Position numbers and translations under genes: made by a program
Origin: Motiliproteus sp. MSK22-1
Lineage (GTDB): Bacteria; Pseudomonadota; Gammaproteobacteria; Pseudomonadales; Balneatricaceae
Assembly: GCF_001968815.1 (NCBI RefSeq)
Contig: NZ_MIEQ01000010.1
Span: 1-64,000 of the forward strand
Length of the DNA: 64,000 bases
Direction of reading: 5' to 3'
The notes under the pieces: model-generated
Database searches by the model: none
What the model was told of the DNA's origin: nothing
What the model saw: only the letters and a program-made list of their open reading frames with translations
Part shown: positions 37,652-46,239 of the stretch, in pieces
How positions within the stretch are numbered: position 1 is the first letter of the stretch
Layout: every line of letters starts with the position of its first letter

Positions 37652-39010
37652 TTATAATTCTTGCGTTGGCTCAACGGAAAATACCGAGGTCGATTCTGTT
37701 CGTCCTTTTACTCTTGCTTCTCCTTGAGGTACAAAGTTGAATAATCGGTTTTTGCATTGGGATCTTGTTGCTTCTGAAACGAGAATCTTGCTCTGGAATT
37801 CTTTATTGAGTTGTTCTAGTCGAGCTGCAAGATTTACAACATCTCCGTGCACCGTATAGATAAGACGCTGATCAGAACCCATAAAACCACCGACCACTTC
37901 CCCGGTATTTATTCCAATCCGTGTTCCCAGCTTTGTTTGATAATTGCTGTCGCCAAATGATTGGTCGCTTAGCATAAGTTGGATATCAATAGCAGCTTGA
38001 ACAGCGCATTCTGATGGAGACAGTCCGTTGTGGGGGCGATTAAAGCTTGCAAGTATCGCATCCCCTTGAAACTGATTGATGATTCCTCCATAGCTGTCCA
38101 GTACTTTCTCGACGGCTGTAAAATAGCCATTCAGGGTTGCAACAACGGTTTCTGGTGGTAGTTTTTCACTGATAGTTGTGAAGGAAACAATATCGGTGAA
38201 CATTACTGATGCGGAATAGGTGTGCGCATTGCCTGCGAGAGGTACATTTTCTGAACGTTTCAAGTCGGCTACTACTTCGTTGGGCACGAAGTGAGCGAGG
38301 TCTTCCGCCACATTCGCCTCAATGACAGATTCAACAAGTAATTTTCTGGCTCTGAATACAGCAGCAGAGAGGACCAGGCTGACAATGACAATACTGATAA
38401 TTTTGTCGAATTCTGCTCCAAGAAGAACACTGTTTGAGGTGAGGTAGTGAATATAATCGTTAGTTATCATTGAGTTTTGAGGGTCTGCTCTGATGACGTA
38501 ATAAATCATCAGCAGCCAGCCGAAGCTTGCTACAGCTCCAGAAAATAGTATAAACCTGACTTCAAACCTCAGTGCTCTCATCGCAATAAAAATAAATACA
38601 TAGAGTAATGTCGGTGCCTTGAGATAGAAGGCAGGAGGCTGCATGTATTGGATATGAAAACTCCAAATCAGTAGATATATCAGTGCCATATCTATCATTA
38701 TCGAAAAGTAGGTAAACCAGTTTGGAGGCAAGCGCCGGTGACTGTAATAGAGATGGACAACTGTAAAAACAAAATATGCTGAAAGCACCCAAGGCACTGG
38801 TGCAAAGGCGACATCATCTGGAAATGTTTTTGGAGAAAGTGCGTATAACGCAGCAAAAGTGATAACAACACCTAGCTGAACCCAGGCGATAAGTTGTTCA
38901 CTTTTCTCCTGGTGCCGATTGATTTTTAAATGCACTCGCTGAGGGAGTAACGAGTGGTGTTTTGAAACCTGAGCGATATCCTTTAGCATGTCAGAAATAG
39001 GCTGTTTCAT
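37652..39010 (-). CDS. Class III adenylate/guanylate cyclase, membrane type
   Basis: This 452-residue cyclase has about six membrane helices (about 45-230) and a cytosolic class III catalytic domain (about 265-445). Metal aspartates are visible in VMFTDIVSF near 270 and in FQGDAIL near 315. The transition-state Asn/Arg lie in VNLAARLEQLN. The position usually occupied by adenine-specifying Lys is Gln (NQFQGD), so substrate preference is uncertain. It sits convergent to the cyclic-nucleotide-binding and HD genes and divergent from the glycosyltransferase block. Confidence 0.88.
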   Translation of the reverse strand: MKQPISDMLKDIAQVSKHHSLLPQRVHLKINRHQEKSEQLIAWVQLGVVITFAALYALSPKTFPDDVAFAPVPWVLSAYFVFTVVHLYYSHRRLPPNWFTYFSIMIDMALIYLLIWSFHIQYMQPPAFYLKAPTLLYVFIFIAMRALRFEVRFILFSGAVASFGWLLMIYYVIRADPQNSMITNDYIHYLTSNSVLLGAEFDKIISIVIVSLVLSAAVFRARKLLVESVIEANVAEDLAHFVPNEVVADLKRSENVPLAGNAHTYSASVMFTDIVSFTTISEKLPPETVVATLNGYFTAVEKVLDSYGGIINQFQGDAILASFNRPHNGLSPSECAVQAAIDIQLMLSDQSFGDSNYQTKLGTRIGINTGEVVGGFMGSDQRLIYTVHGDVVNLAARLEQLNKEFQSKILVSEATRSQCKNRLFNFVPQGEARVKGRTESTSVFSVEPTQEL

Positions 39011-39214
39011 GGATTAGTTGCTTTATAGAGATGAAGTAAGTGGTTTCGTTACGGTGATTCTGTTACCAAAGCGTATATAACGGTACCTTGAAGCAGTCTA
39101 TCCCACTCAAGCTTAGGTTGCAGCGATGTTTTTAAGGTCTTGATTACATAGCTGTGGTTTGTAATGCATGGGCGGATAAATTAAGATGCCTGTTTCTTTT
39201 GGGGAAGTGTCTGA
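39011..39214. promoter_or_regulatory. Divergent promoter region between cyclase and glycosyltransferase genes
   Basis: This 204-base gap separates a minus-strand cyclase from the plus-strand glycan block, so both promoters lie here. No clear box was identified by eye. Confidence 0.3.
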
Positions 39215-40417
39215 ATGACCGAATTTTCGATGCCGGGTAAGCTAGAAAATGCTCGGGTGCTGATGTATAGCCACGATACTTTCGGCCTTGGCCATCTCCG
39301 GAGATGTCGTGCTTTAGCCCATTCCCTGGTTGAACAATTTAAAGGTCTTTCTGTTCTGATTCTTACAGGCTCGCCTATTATTGGCCGGTTTGAGTTTAAA
39401 GTCCGTGTGGATTTTGTCCGTATACCCGGAGTGATCAAGCTGCGTAATGGAGACTACACTTCACTGGGATTGCACATAAACCTGGAACATACTCTGGCGA
39501 TGAGGGAATCTATCATCCTTCATACCGCAGAAATATTTGATCCTGACTTATTTATTGTGGATAAGGAACCCCTGGGGTTAAAAGGGGAAGTCGAATCCAC
39601 ATTAAAGATGTTAAAGCGAAAGGGTAAGCCGGTTGTTCTTGGGCTTCGTGATGTGTTGGATGCGCCCAGGTTATTGCGTGAAGAATGGGCTACCAAAAAT
39701 GCGATTCCTGCTCTGGAGCAATATTACGATGAGCTATGGGTATATGGTGATATATCTATGGGGGATCCCCTGGCAGGACTGGATATTCCCGAGACAATCA
39801 AGAATAAACAACATTATACCGGTTACTTACCGCGGGCCCTGCCTGAGAAAGTCCAGTCCAAGCATCTTGCCGACATACCTCACCCTTACCTCTTAGTTAC
39901 TCCTGGAGGCGGGGGTGATGGTGTTGAAATGGTTGAATGGGTTCTGAGTGCCTATGAGTCCGCAGGTGATCTTCCCTGGCACGGTCTGTTTGTTGTAGGT
40001 CCTTTCATGAGCCTTGCCAATCAAGAGAACTTTAAAGAACGTATCGACCGCCTGGATAATGCGAGCCTTATTACCTTCGATAATCATATGGAGTCGCTAA
40101 TGGATCATGCGGCAGGAGTTGTTGCGATGGGGGGCTATAACACTTTTTGTGAGATACTATCGTTTAATAAACGAGCGCTGATTATTCCCCGAACCACTCC
40201 AAGAGAGGAGCAGTTAATTCGTGCACAGAATGCTGCTCAGCTGAATCTGGTTAAGTTGCTGGATCCTCGGGGAGGCATTGATAACCACCGAATGGTTGAG
40301 GCGTTAAAGTCGTTGGCTCAACAGGAAAAGCCTTCAGAGGTTATGCCTAAAGGCTTTCTACGGGGTCTGGAGACGGTTAATGAGCGCTTTATTGATATTA
40401 TTCGTACCTACAACTAG
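39215..40417 (+). CDS. MurG-like glycosyltransferase, COG4671 type (first copy)
   Basis: This 400-residue protein matches the predicted glycosyltransferases of COG4671. It opens with VLMYSHDTFGLGHLRRCRAL (about 15-34), the nucleotide-sugar fold start with the conserved His, and has a donor-binding half with LLVTPGGGGDG near 225 and AAGVVAMGGYNTFCEILSF near 300-318. It has a GT-B two-lobe plan and no membrane segment. It is followed by a second, related transferase 92 bases on and a deacetylase, which suggests a shared surface- or capsule-glycan product (inference). Confidence 0.82.
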   Translation: MTEFSMPGKLENARVLMYSHDTFGLGHLRRCRALAHSLVEQFKGLSVLILTGSPIIGRFEFKVRVDFVRIPGVIKLRNGDYTSLGLHINLEHTLAMRESIILHTAEIFDPDLFIVDKEPLGLKGEVESTLKMLKRKGKPVVLGLRDVLDAPRLLREEWATKNAIPALEQYYDELWVYGDISMGDPLAGLDIPETIKNKQHYTGYLPRALPEKVQSKHLADIPHPYLLVTPGGGGDGVEMVEWVLSAYESAGDLPWHGLFVVGPFMSLANQENFKERIDRLDNASLITFDNHMESLMDHAAGVVAMGGYNTFCEILSFNKRALIIPRTTPREEQLIRAQNAAQLNLVKLLDPRGGIDNHRMVEALKSLAQQEKPSEVMPKGFLRGLETVNERFIDIIRTYN

Positions 40418-40511
40418 GTCTTTCCGTAGCCAAAAATTGTTCACCGGTATGGTAATGATGGGTAAGCCATATTGATTATTGATGTCTGTTTGAGATTTAC
40501 AGAGTGATTTG

Positions 40512-41906
40512 ATGAAGCGACCTCGTATTCTGTTTTATGTCCAGCATCTACTTGGGATTGGTCATATCAAACGAGCATCTTTGCTGGTAAAGGCCTGGGC
40601 AGAGGCGGGATTTAAGGTTACCGTGGTTTCTGGAGGAGAGCCTGTAAAACAGTTTGGTTTTCAGCAGGCAGAGGTTTTCCAGTTACCAGCAGTTAAAGCT
40701 GCTGATGCCCAGTTTTCTGCCTTAGTCGACTCCGCCGGAAACCCGCTAACTGAAGAGTTTAAACGTCTTCGCTGCGAGCAGTTATTGCAGGTGTTTTCCC
40801 AGACTGCGCCAGATATTTTAGTGGTAGAGAATTACCCTTTTGGCCGAAGGCAGTTGCGCTGGGAATTGAAACCTCTATTGGCCGCTGCCAAGCAACGTTC
40901 TGATGTTGGAGTGAAAGTAGACCGTGGTTTTCAGAAGAAGCTGAGTTCCCCGCTGGTTATTTGTTCAATCCGGGATATTCTTCAAGGACGAAAACCTGAG
41001 AGGGTCGCCGAAACACTGGCATTGCTGGATCAATATTTTGACTACGTGATGGTTCATGGAGATGAATCCTTTATCCCGTTACGGGATAGCTTTCCCCAGG
41101 CCGACGAGCTGACCAATAAGTTGTTTTATACTGGCTATGTTACTGAACAGGAATATCGCTCTGAATCCAGCGACCTGGTTGATCCTGACATAGCAGGGTT
41201 CCACGAGACTGGCTGTACTGATAAAACTAATTCTCTTGAATCTAACGAAAGTACAGGAACAGGTGATTTTGATTCCGCTGGCAGGAATGAAGTGCTTGTC
41301 TCCGCAGGTGGCGGTGCTGTGGGCTTTGAGTTGATGAAGACGGCGTTGGTCTGTAAGAAGTTCTCGTCGTTGTCCCATTTGACCTGGCGTTTTCTTCTCG
41401 GGCCAAACTTTACTTCGTTAGAACAGAAGTCTCTGGCAGGTTTGGCTGATGATGGGTGTATTTTGGAACCAATTCGCAGTGACTTCAGTCAGTTATTAAA
41501 TCGCTGCAGTTTATCTATATCCCAAGCTGGCTATAACACCGTGATGGACATTCTGACTTCCGGCAGTCCCTCAGTGCTGGTGCCCTTTGAAGGCAGTGGT
41601 GAAACTGAGCAACTCTGTCGTAGTCGCCGATTGGCGGAATTGGGACGCTGTGAATTGGTTTTAGAGTCTGATCTGAATAGCGAGCATCTTGTTGCGGCTA
41701 TAGAGAGAGCTGTAGCTGAGAGATCTGCTAACAGGTCGTGCGAGACTGGACAGGGTTCTGGTGATATGAAAGAACATGAAAATACTGTCAGACCAAAAGG
41801 GTGGAGCCATATTAATTTAAACGGTGCAAAAAACTCTGTTGTCCAGATCAAAAACCGGTGGCAAAAGCATCAACAGCTAAGTTCCAGGAATGCTCCCCAT
41901 GTCTAG
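40512..41906 (+). CDS. MurG-like glycosyltransferase, COG4671 type (second copy)
   Basis: The 464-residue protein from ATG 40512 has the same opening fold (ILFYVQHLLGIGHIKRASLL near 5-24) and the C-terminal donor motif (LSISQAGYNTVMDILTSG near 337). It differs from the first copy by an inserted Ser/Thr/Asn/Asp-rich linker near 225-255 and an extended basic tail. The two genes look like an ancient duplication with diverged acceptors. The stop overlaps the start of the deacetylase gene by a few bases, so they are translated together. Confidence 0.8.
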   Translation: MKRPRILFYVQHLLGIGHIKRASLLVKAWAEAGFKVTVVSGGEPVKQFGFQQAEVFQLPAVKAADAQFSALVDSAGNPLTEEFKRLRCEQLLQVFSQTAPDILVVENYPFGRRQLRWELKPLLAAAKQRSDVGVKVDRGFQKKLSSPLVICSIRDILQGRKPERVAETLALLDQYFDYVMVHGDESFIPLRDSFPQADELTNKLFYTGYVTEQEYRSESSDLVDPDIAGFHETGCTDKTNSLESNESTGTGDFDSAGRNEVLVSAGGGAVGFELMKTALVCKKFSSLSHLTWRFLLGPNFTSLEQKSLAGLADDGCILEPIRSDFSQLLNRCSLSISQAGYNTVMDILTSGSPSVLVPFEGSGETEQLCRSRRLAELGRCELVLESDLNSEHLVAAIERAVAERSANRSCETGQGSGDMKEHENTVRPKGWSHINLNGAKNSVVQIKNRWQKHQQLSSRNAPHV

Positions 41907-42645
41907 TTGGAACGCTCTGCAGGAAGAGCTGAAACTCTGGGCTCAATCAGGCCAGGTACCGACAATGTGGTGGCGGGATGATGACGCTCAACAGGACTCT
42001 TCGAACTTGCGCAAACTGAGCCAACTAAGCCTGGATTATCAGTTGCCTCTGCATTTGGCTGTTATCCCCAAGGGAGTGTCTTCTGACCTGCAGAATGTGT
42101 TTGCAGATAACTCAAGAATTATGGCGCTTCAGCATGGTTATAACCATAATAACTATGCGGCTATTGGTAAACGGAAATGCGAGCTAGGGGATGATCGACC
42201 GATAACGAAAGTTATTCAGCCACTAACTAGCGGTTTAGCTCAATTGAGTCATTTGTTAGGACAAGCATTTGCTCCTGTGCTGGTGCCTCCTTGGAACCGT
42301 CTATCTACAAAAATACCGCCCTGTTTGGCGGATCTCGGCTTTGTCGGACTTTCAACACTGGGACCGCGTTCGGATCGTCTTCTCTGTGGCTTGACTCAGG
42401 TGAATGTGCATATTGATATTATTGACTGGAAGCAGCGACGATTTGCAGGTGAAACCCGGGCGTTAGAGCAAATGATCCATCATTTATCAGCTCGTCGACT
42501 TGGTTTGGTTGATGCAGATGAGGCCACTGGTTTGATGACTCATCATCTTGCTCATGATTCTGAGTGTTGGGTGTTTTGCCAGCAGTTATTTGAATTTCTG
42601 CAGGCTTACCCGGTTAATTGGTTAAGCGCTGAAGAGTTGTTCTAA
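41899..42645 (+). CDS. Polysaccharide deacetylase-like protein
   Basis: Starting from ATG 41899 (AGGA eight to nine bases upstream; ATG 41890 is the alternative), the product is about 248 residues. It contains a CE4-like metal set: MWWRDDDA near 23 (catalytic and metal Asp), LQHGYNHNNY near 80 (HxxxH), and LVPPWNRLS near 130. There is no signal peptide, so it probably acts on a cytosolic lipid-linked or nucleotide-linked sugar. It overlaps the upstream transferase gene, arguing for a common substrate. The CE4 assignment is good; the exact substrate is unknown. Confidence 0.78.
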   Translation: MSSWNALQEELKLWAQSGQVPTMWWRDDDAQQDSSNLRKLSQLSLDYQLPLHLAVIPKGVSSDLQNVFADNSRIMALQHGYNHNNYAAIGKRKCELGDDRPITKVIQPLTSGLAQLSHLLGQAFAPVLVPPWNRLSTKIPPCLADLGFVGLSTLGPRSDRLLCGLTQVNVHIDIIDWKQRRFAGETRALEQMIHHLSARRLGLVDADEATGLMTHHLAHDSECWVFCQQLFEFLQAYPVNWLSAEELF

Positions 42646-42687
42646 ATGGCTTTATTCACTGATGCCTGATCATTAATACCCGGCTGT

Positions 42688-43287
42688 TCAAGAGTCAGAG
42701 GAACATTCAAGGGAGATATTGTAATCAACTAGCTTTAGGCCTTGATTCGAATTCCAGCTAAATAGAAGTCCCTGGCTCCAGTTAATTTTCACGGGACAAT
42801 CGTTTACCATCTCCCAGTCTAATGCGCTGCTGAGTAACGCTCTTAGTACACCCTTATGGCAAACAATCCCTGCATGTTCTTTTTCCTGAAGGGTTTCTAG
42901 CCAGGCTAACAGCCGTTGCTGCACTTGCCGTGGACTTTCACCTTCTGGAGCTTGTAAATCGAGGCCCATAGCTTCTGCTGTGCGCATTTTATCACCAAGC
43001 TGAGCTCTAAGGTCTGGAAGACGCTGACCCTCCCAAGTCCCCCAGTCCATTTCTATCAATGCTGGTTCAATCTGGTAGTGTTGAATGCCTAGATTCTCGG
43101 CTGTTTGACGTGCTCGTTTAAGTGGACTGCAATACCAGTGATATTGCTGGAAAAGAGAGGGGATATTTTTGTCCTTTAGGCTTTGCAGGCCCTCTGGGCT
43201 TAAGCCAACGTCTTGTCGCCCTTGTAGGCGCTTTTCTTTGTTCCAACTCGTTGCCGCGTGGCGAATGGCGAATAGTTTAAGGCTCAT
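42688..43287 (-). CDS. Histidine phosphatase family protein
   Basis: This 199-residue protein has the phosphoglycerate-mutase-like histidine phosphatase motifs: FAIRHAATSWN at the start (catalytic His), IEMDWGTWEGQ near 80 (acid) and GIVCHKGVLRALL near 145 (second His). Small enzymes of this kind dephosphorylate sugar phosphates, alpha-ribazole phosphate or lipid carriers. Its place between glycan-type genes, convergent with the deacetylase, suggests a sugar-phosphate step (inference). Cytosolic. Confidence 0.85.
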   Translation of the reverse strand: MSLKLFAIRHAATSWNKEKRLQGRQDVGLSPEGLQSLKDKNIPSLFQQYHWYCSPLKRARQTAENLGIQHYQIEPALIEMDWGTWEGQRLPDLRAQLGDKMRTAEAMGLDLQAPEGESPRQVQQRLLAWLETLQEKEHAGIVCHKGVLRALLSSALDWEMVNDCPVKINWSQGLLFSWNSNQGLKLVDYNISLECSSDS

Positions 43288-43399
43288 TAATATCTGCTCG
43301 CTGTTTTCTGAATGCGTTGTTACCCATTAGGGATTATTGCGTGGTAAGTATCTGTTATTTAGAAAATTTATCTGTGAGTTATTGCTGCTTTCTGGTTAA

Positions 43400-44533
43400 T
43401 CAAAGCAGTGGTGTTAGTCTTTGCTTTAAGGTTTTAGCAGCAGCGGTCAGATCATGGTGTTGCAGGATATGGTCTCTGGCGGCTAATCCCATCAGTTTTA
43501 ACTGTGCAGGATTTGACAGTAAAGTCTCCAGCTTCGCGGTAAAATCTGAGACGCTTCTGGGTTTGGCTAGTTCTGCGGTAATGCCTTCAGAAACGATACT
43601 GCTGACACCACCTTCGTTTCCCGCAAGTATACCCGTACCGGTTGCCTGGGCTTCAAGTAGCGATAAACCAAATGCTTCATTGACCGCAGGCCATAGGTAA
43701 AGATCACTGACCCTTAACAGCGGCAATAGCTCATTGGGCTGAAGCTGGCCAAGAAAGTGGACATCCGTTAAAGGAGTAAAATATCCTTCAACTTCCTTTC
43801 TGGTAAGGCCGTCACCAATAATCAGCATTTGCCATTGCTGTGGTGATGGCCGGAGCCTTTTAAGGGATTCTGCCAGAATGCGATAAGATTCAGTTTTATC
43901 GCCAGGTCTCATCATTGCGACGGTGATCAACCATTTTTGATTTGATTTTAGGTTCCAGCGTCTGGCGAGAAGCTGTTTTGGCAGCGGTGTTAGTGGGAGT
44001 TGATTTAAGTCCAGGAATGGCGCAAGCATATGAATAGGCAGGGTCGGAAACTGTTCCGAGAGACAATGTTTGTCAATTGGGTTAAGACAGAACACCGCGG
44101 AGGCCTTTTCCAGCGCTTTCAGGCTTCCCTGTACGCCTGTGTGCCAGGGACCGTTAAGTTGTTTCGGAGCATAAGAGGCTTCGGCTACTACGTAGGGAAT
44201 ATTGAGAGCATCTGCAACCTTTGGGCCTAACCAGTCTGGAGCCTTATGGTAAAGGTGATAAGTAAACCAGATTTTGGGTCTGTGTTGGAAAGGCATAGAT
44301 AAATATCGTCTAATCAGACGTTCTGCCCAGCGTTTTCCGACAGATTCCAGCCGTTGCTGGTATTTTTTGTTGCCGCTGCCATCCCGGGTTCGGTATTCCG
44401 AAGCCAGCTTTACATCAAACCCTGCTTCTCCCAAAGCCTTTATCAATAATCTGGCGATATGACGATCACCGGAAGGATTGGGGTGGTTAGGAGATTTTAG
44501 TGGTGCATAAAATGCAAGCGGTATTCGGCTCAT
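43400..44533 (-). CDS. GT4-family glycosyltransferase (first)
   Basis: This 377-residue GT-B protein has the retaining GT4 signature EAFGLSLLEAQATGTGILAG near 290 (EX7E) and a basic, sugar-nucleotide-binding C-lobe. The N-lobe has HPNPSGDRHIARLLIKALGE near 17. It lies 26 bases downstream of the other GT4 gene on the same strand, so the two form an operon. It probably adds one sugar to the glycan made by the block. Donor and acceptor cannot be read from sequence. Confidence 0.88.
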   Translation of the reverse strand: MSRIPLAFYAPLKSPNHPNPSGDRHIARLLIKALGEAGFDVKLASEYRTRDGSGNKKYQQRLESVGKRWAERLIRRYLSMPFQHRPKIWFTYHLYHKAPDWLGPKVADALNIPYVVAEASYAPKQLNGPWHTGVQGSLKALEKASAVFCLNPIDKHCLSEQFPTLPIHMLAPFLDLNQLPLTPLPKQLLARRWNLKSNQKWLITVAMMRPGDKTESYRILAESLKRLRPSPQQWQMLIIGDGLTRKEVEGYFTPLTDVHFLGQLQPNELLPLLRVSDLYLWPAVNEAFGLSLLEAQATGTGILAGNEGGVSSIVSEGITAELAKPRSVSDFTAKLETLLSNPAQLKLMGLAARDHILQHHDLTAAAKTLKQRLTPLL

Positions 44534-44559
44534 CAGCGCTCCTGTTCAAAATCGTTGGT

Positions 44560-45831
44560 TTAGCGCTTCACATCCAGATTTCTGAACTGATCAGAAGAGG
44601 TTGCCTGAAATTTTTCCATCAGTGTATCAATCCCTTGAGTTACCGAAAATTCTTTGGTTACGCGCTGATATCCTGCGTTACCCAATTGCTGTCGTAGTTG
44701 AGGGTCAGAGATTAGGTTTTCAAGCGCTTTGGCCAGTTCTGTTTCATTTTTTTGTTCGACTAATAACCCTGTTATACCGTTTTCAATCAATTCGGGTATT
44801 CCGGAAATGTTAGTTGATAGACAGCATAGCGCTTGGCTCTGTGCTTCCATCAGCACGTTAGGCAGTCCATCGCGGTCACCGTCGCCAATCACTTTGCTGG
44901 CCAGCACAAACAGGTCTGCCTTTCGATAGTGTTGTAAAACCGTTTCTTGTGGTAGCGCGCCAAGCCATTCAATATGCGGTGTGATCGTCAGTTTTTCTGC
45001 TTGTTTCTTTAAGTCATCCAGTAAGGGGCCACCACCAATATGGGTAAACTTCCAGTGCAGGGTCTTAGGTAATTTTGCCAAGGCGTTAAGCAGGTGGTCG
45101 TAGCCTTTCTTTTCTACAGCGCGGCCAACTGATATTAACTGGACGGGTTTAGGTTCAGCGTGATTTTCCGAGAGAGTGTCTGTGCTGGTATCTGTTGACT
45201 CAGTATTAAAGCGCTCAAAATCCAGTCCATGATACACCAGACCCACCTTTTCCGGACTAGCAGCTAGCTGTTTCAAGTACTCGGTATTAGCTTTGGTGCA
45301 GGTAACCAACCAGCTGATATCATCCAGTTTTTCCTTGATCTCCCATTGTGGAATTGTCCAGATGTCTTTGGCATGAGCTGATGCTGACCAGGGAATATCG
45401 CAAATTATTGATGTATAACGGGTTACTGATGCTGGTGTATGAATAAAGTGTGCATACAACTGCTGGGTCGGCTTTGGCAGTTCGTTGGCCAATACCAGCG
45501 CTTGTCCAAAACGACGAAACCTGTTTGATGTAGGGTCTCGTTTGAAGTCCTTAAGCCAGGTTTTTAGCGCTTTGAAGAACCCAGGTTTGGCCAGGCTTCG
45601 AATCAGGCCCTTAAACACCCTCAGGGGCTCCTGATGAAGATATTCCGGCAGGTAGATGACAGGAGCTTTAATTTCTCGATGAATAGGGTGAACCTGCTTA
45701 TCTGTAGGGTGTCTCAACGAAACAATAGTTATTTCCAAGCCTCGACGTTCCAGTTGGCGAATCTCCTGGGCAATGAATGTTTCTGACAGCCGAGGGTACC
45801 CTTTAAGCACCAATGTAATAGATCTGGCCAA
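44560..45831 (-). CDS. GT4-family glycosyltransferase (second)
   Basis: This 423-residue GT4 protein opens with LVLKGYPRLSETFIAQEI near residue 7, a start common in colanic-acid and exopolysaccharide transferases (WcaL-like). It has VYHGLDFERF near 205 and the donor motif DGLPNVLMEAQSQALC near 320 (EX7E). It heads the minus-strand pair. It is probably a retaining transferase of an exopolysaccharide or lipopolysaccharide side path. No polymerase or flippase is adjacent, apart from the odd ABC protein upstream. Confidence 0.88.
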   Translation of the reverse strand: MARSITLVLKGYPRLSETFIAQEIRQLERRGLEITIVSLRHPTDKQVHPIHREIKAPVIYLPEYLHQEPLRVFKGLIRSLAKPGFFKALKTWLKDFKRDPTSNRFRRFGQALVLANELPKPTQQLYAHFIHTPASVTRYTSIICDIPWSASAHAKDIWTIPQWEIKEKLDDISWLVTCTKANTEYLKQLAASPEKVGLVYHGLDFERFNTESTDTSTDTLSENHAEPKPVQLISVGRAVEKKGYDHLLNALAKLPKTLHWKFTHIGGGPLLDDLKKQAEKLTITPHIEWLGALPQETVLQHYRKADLFVLASKVIGDGDRDGLPNVLMEAQSQALCCLSTNISGIPELIENGITGLLVEQKNETELAKALENLISDPQLRQQLGNAGYQRVTKEFSVTQGIDTLMEKFQATSSDQFRNLDVKR

Positions 45832-46239
45832 TCGTAACTCCTGCTGAGTGCATAATATTGATTGATACTAATGTTAGTGGAGCATTGTGTAAGCGAGCAA
45901 AGTTCAGGCTTTGTTGCTGTAAAGTTATCCGTTAACCTAATGACATAACCAGAATTGAGCGGATTGACAGCCCCTAAAGGGCATGGACTATACCATAGAG
46001 GGAAGGAAAAACTGTCTGATATAATTGCACCGATAGGCGATGCAGGTATAGTGTCGAACTAGAAAGCAATCGAAATAACTGTTTGCGGATGTTGAATTTT
46101 ATATTTTCAGGCATCTGCTCAAGAACAACGCGTCAGGTGTAAGCGTAAACATATGCGCTTTGCAGGTGGTCGGTGAGAAAAATCACTATCGCCCCGTGAA
46201 TCTCATTTACCCAAACTGGCCCTAAGGATTCTGGCCCTT
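45832..46239. promoter_or_regulatory. Divergent promoter region of GT4 pair and ABC gene
   Basis: This 408-base region separates the minus-strand GT4 operon from the plus-strand ABC gene and must drive both. I see no ORF or RNA gene in it, and no operator that I would defend. Confidence 0.35.
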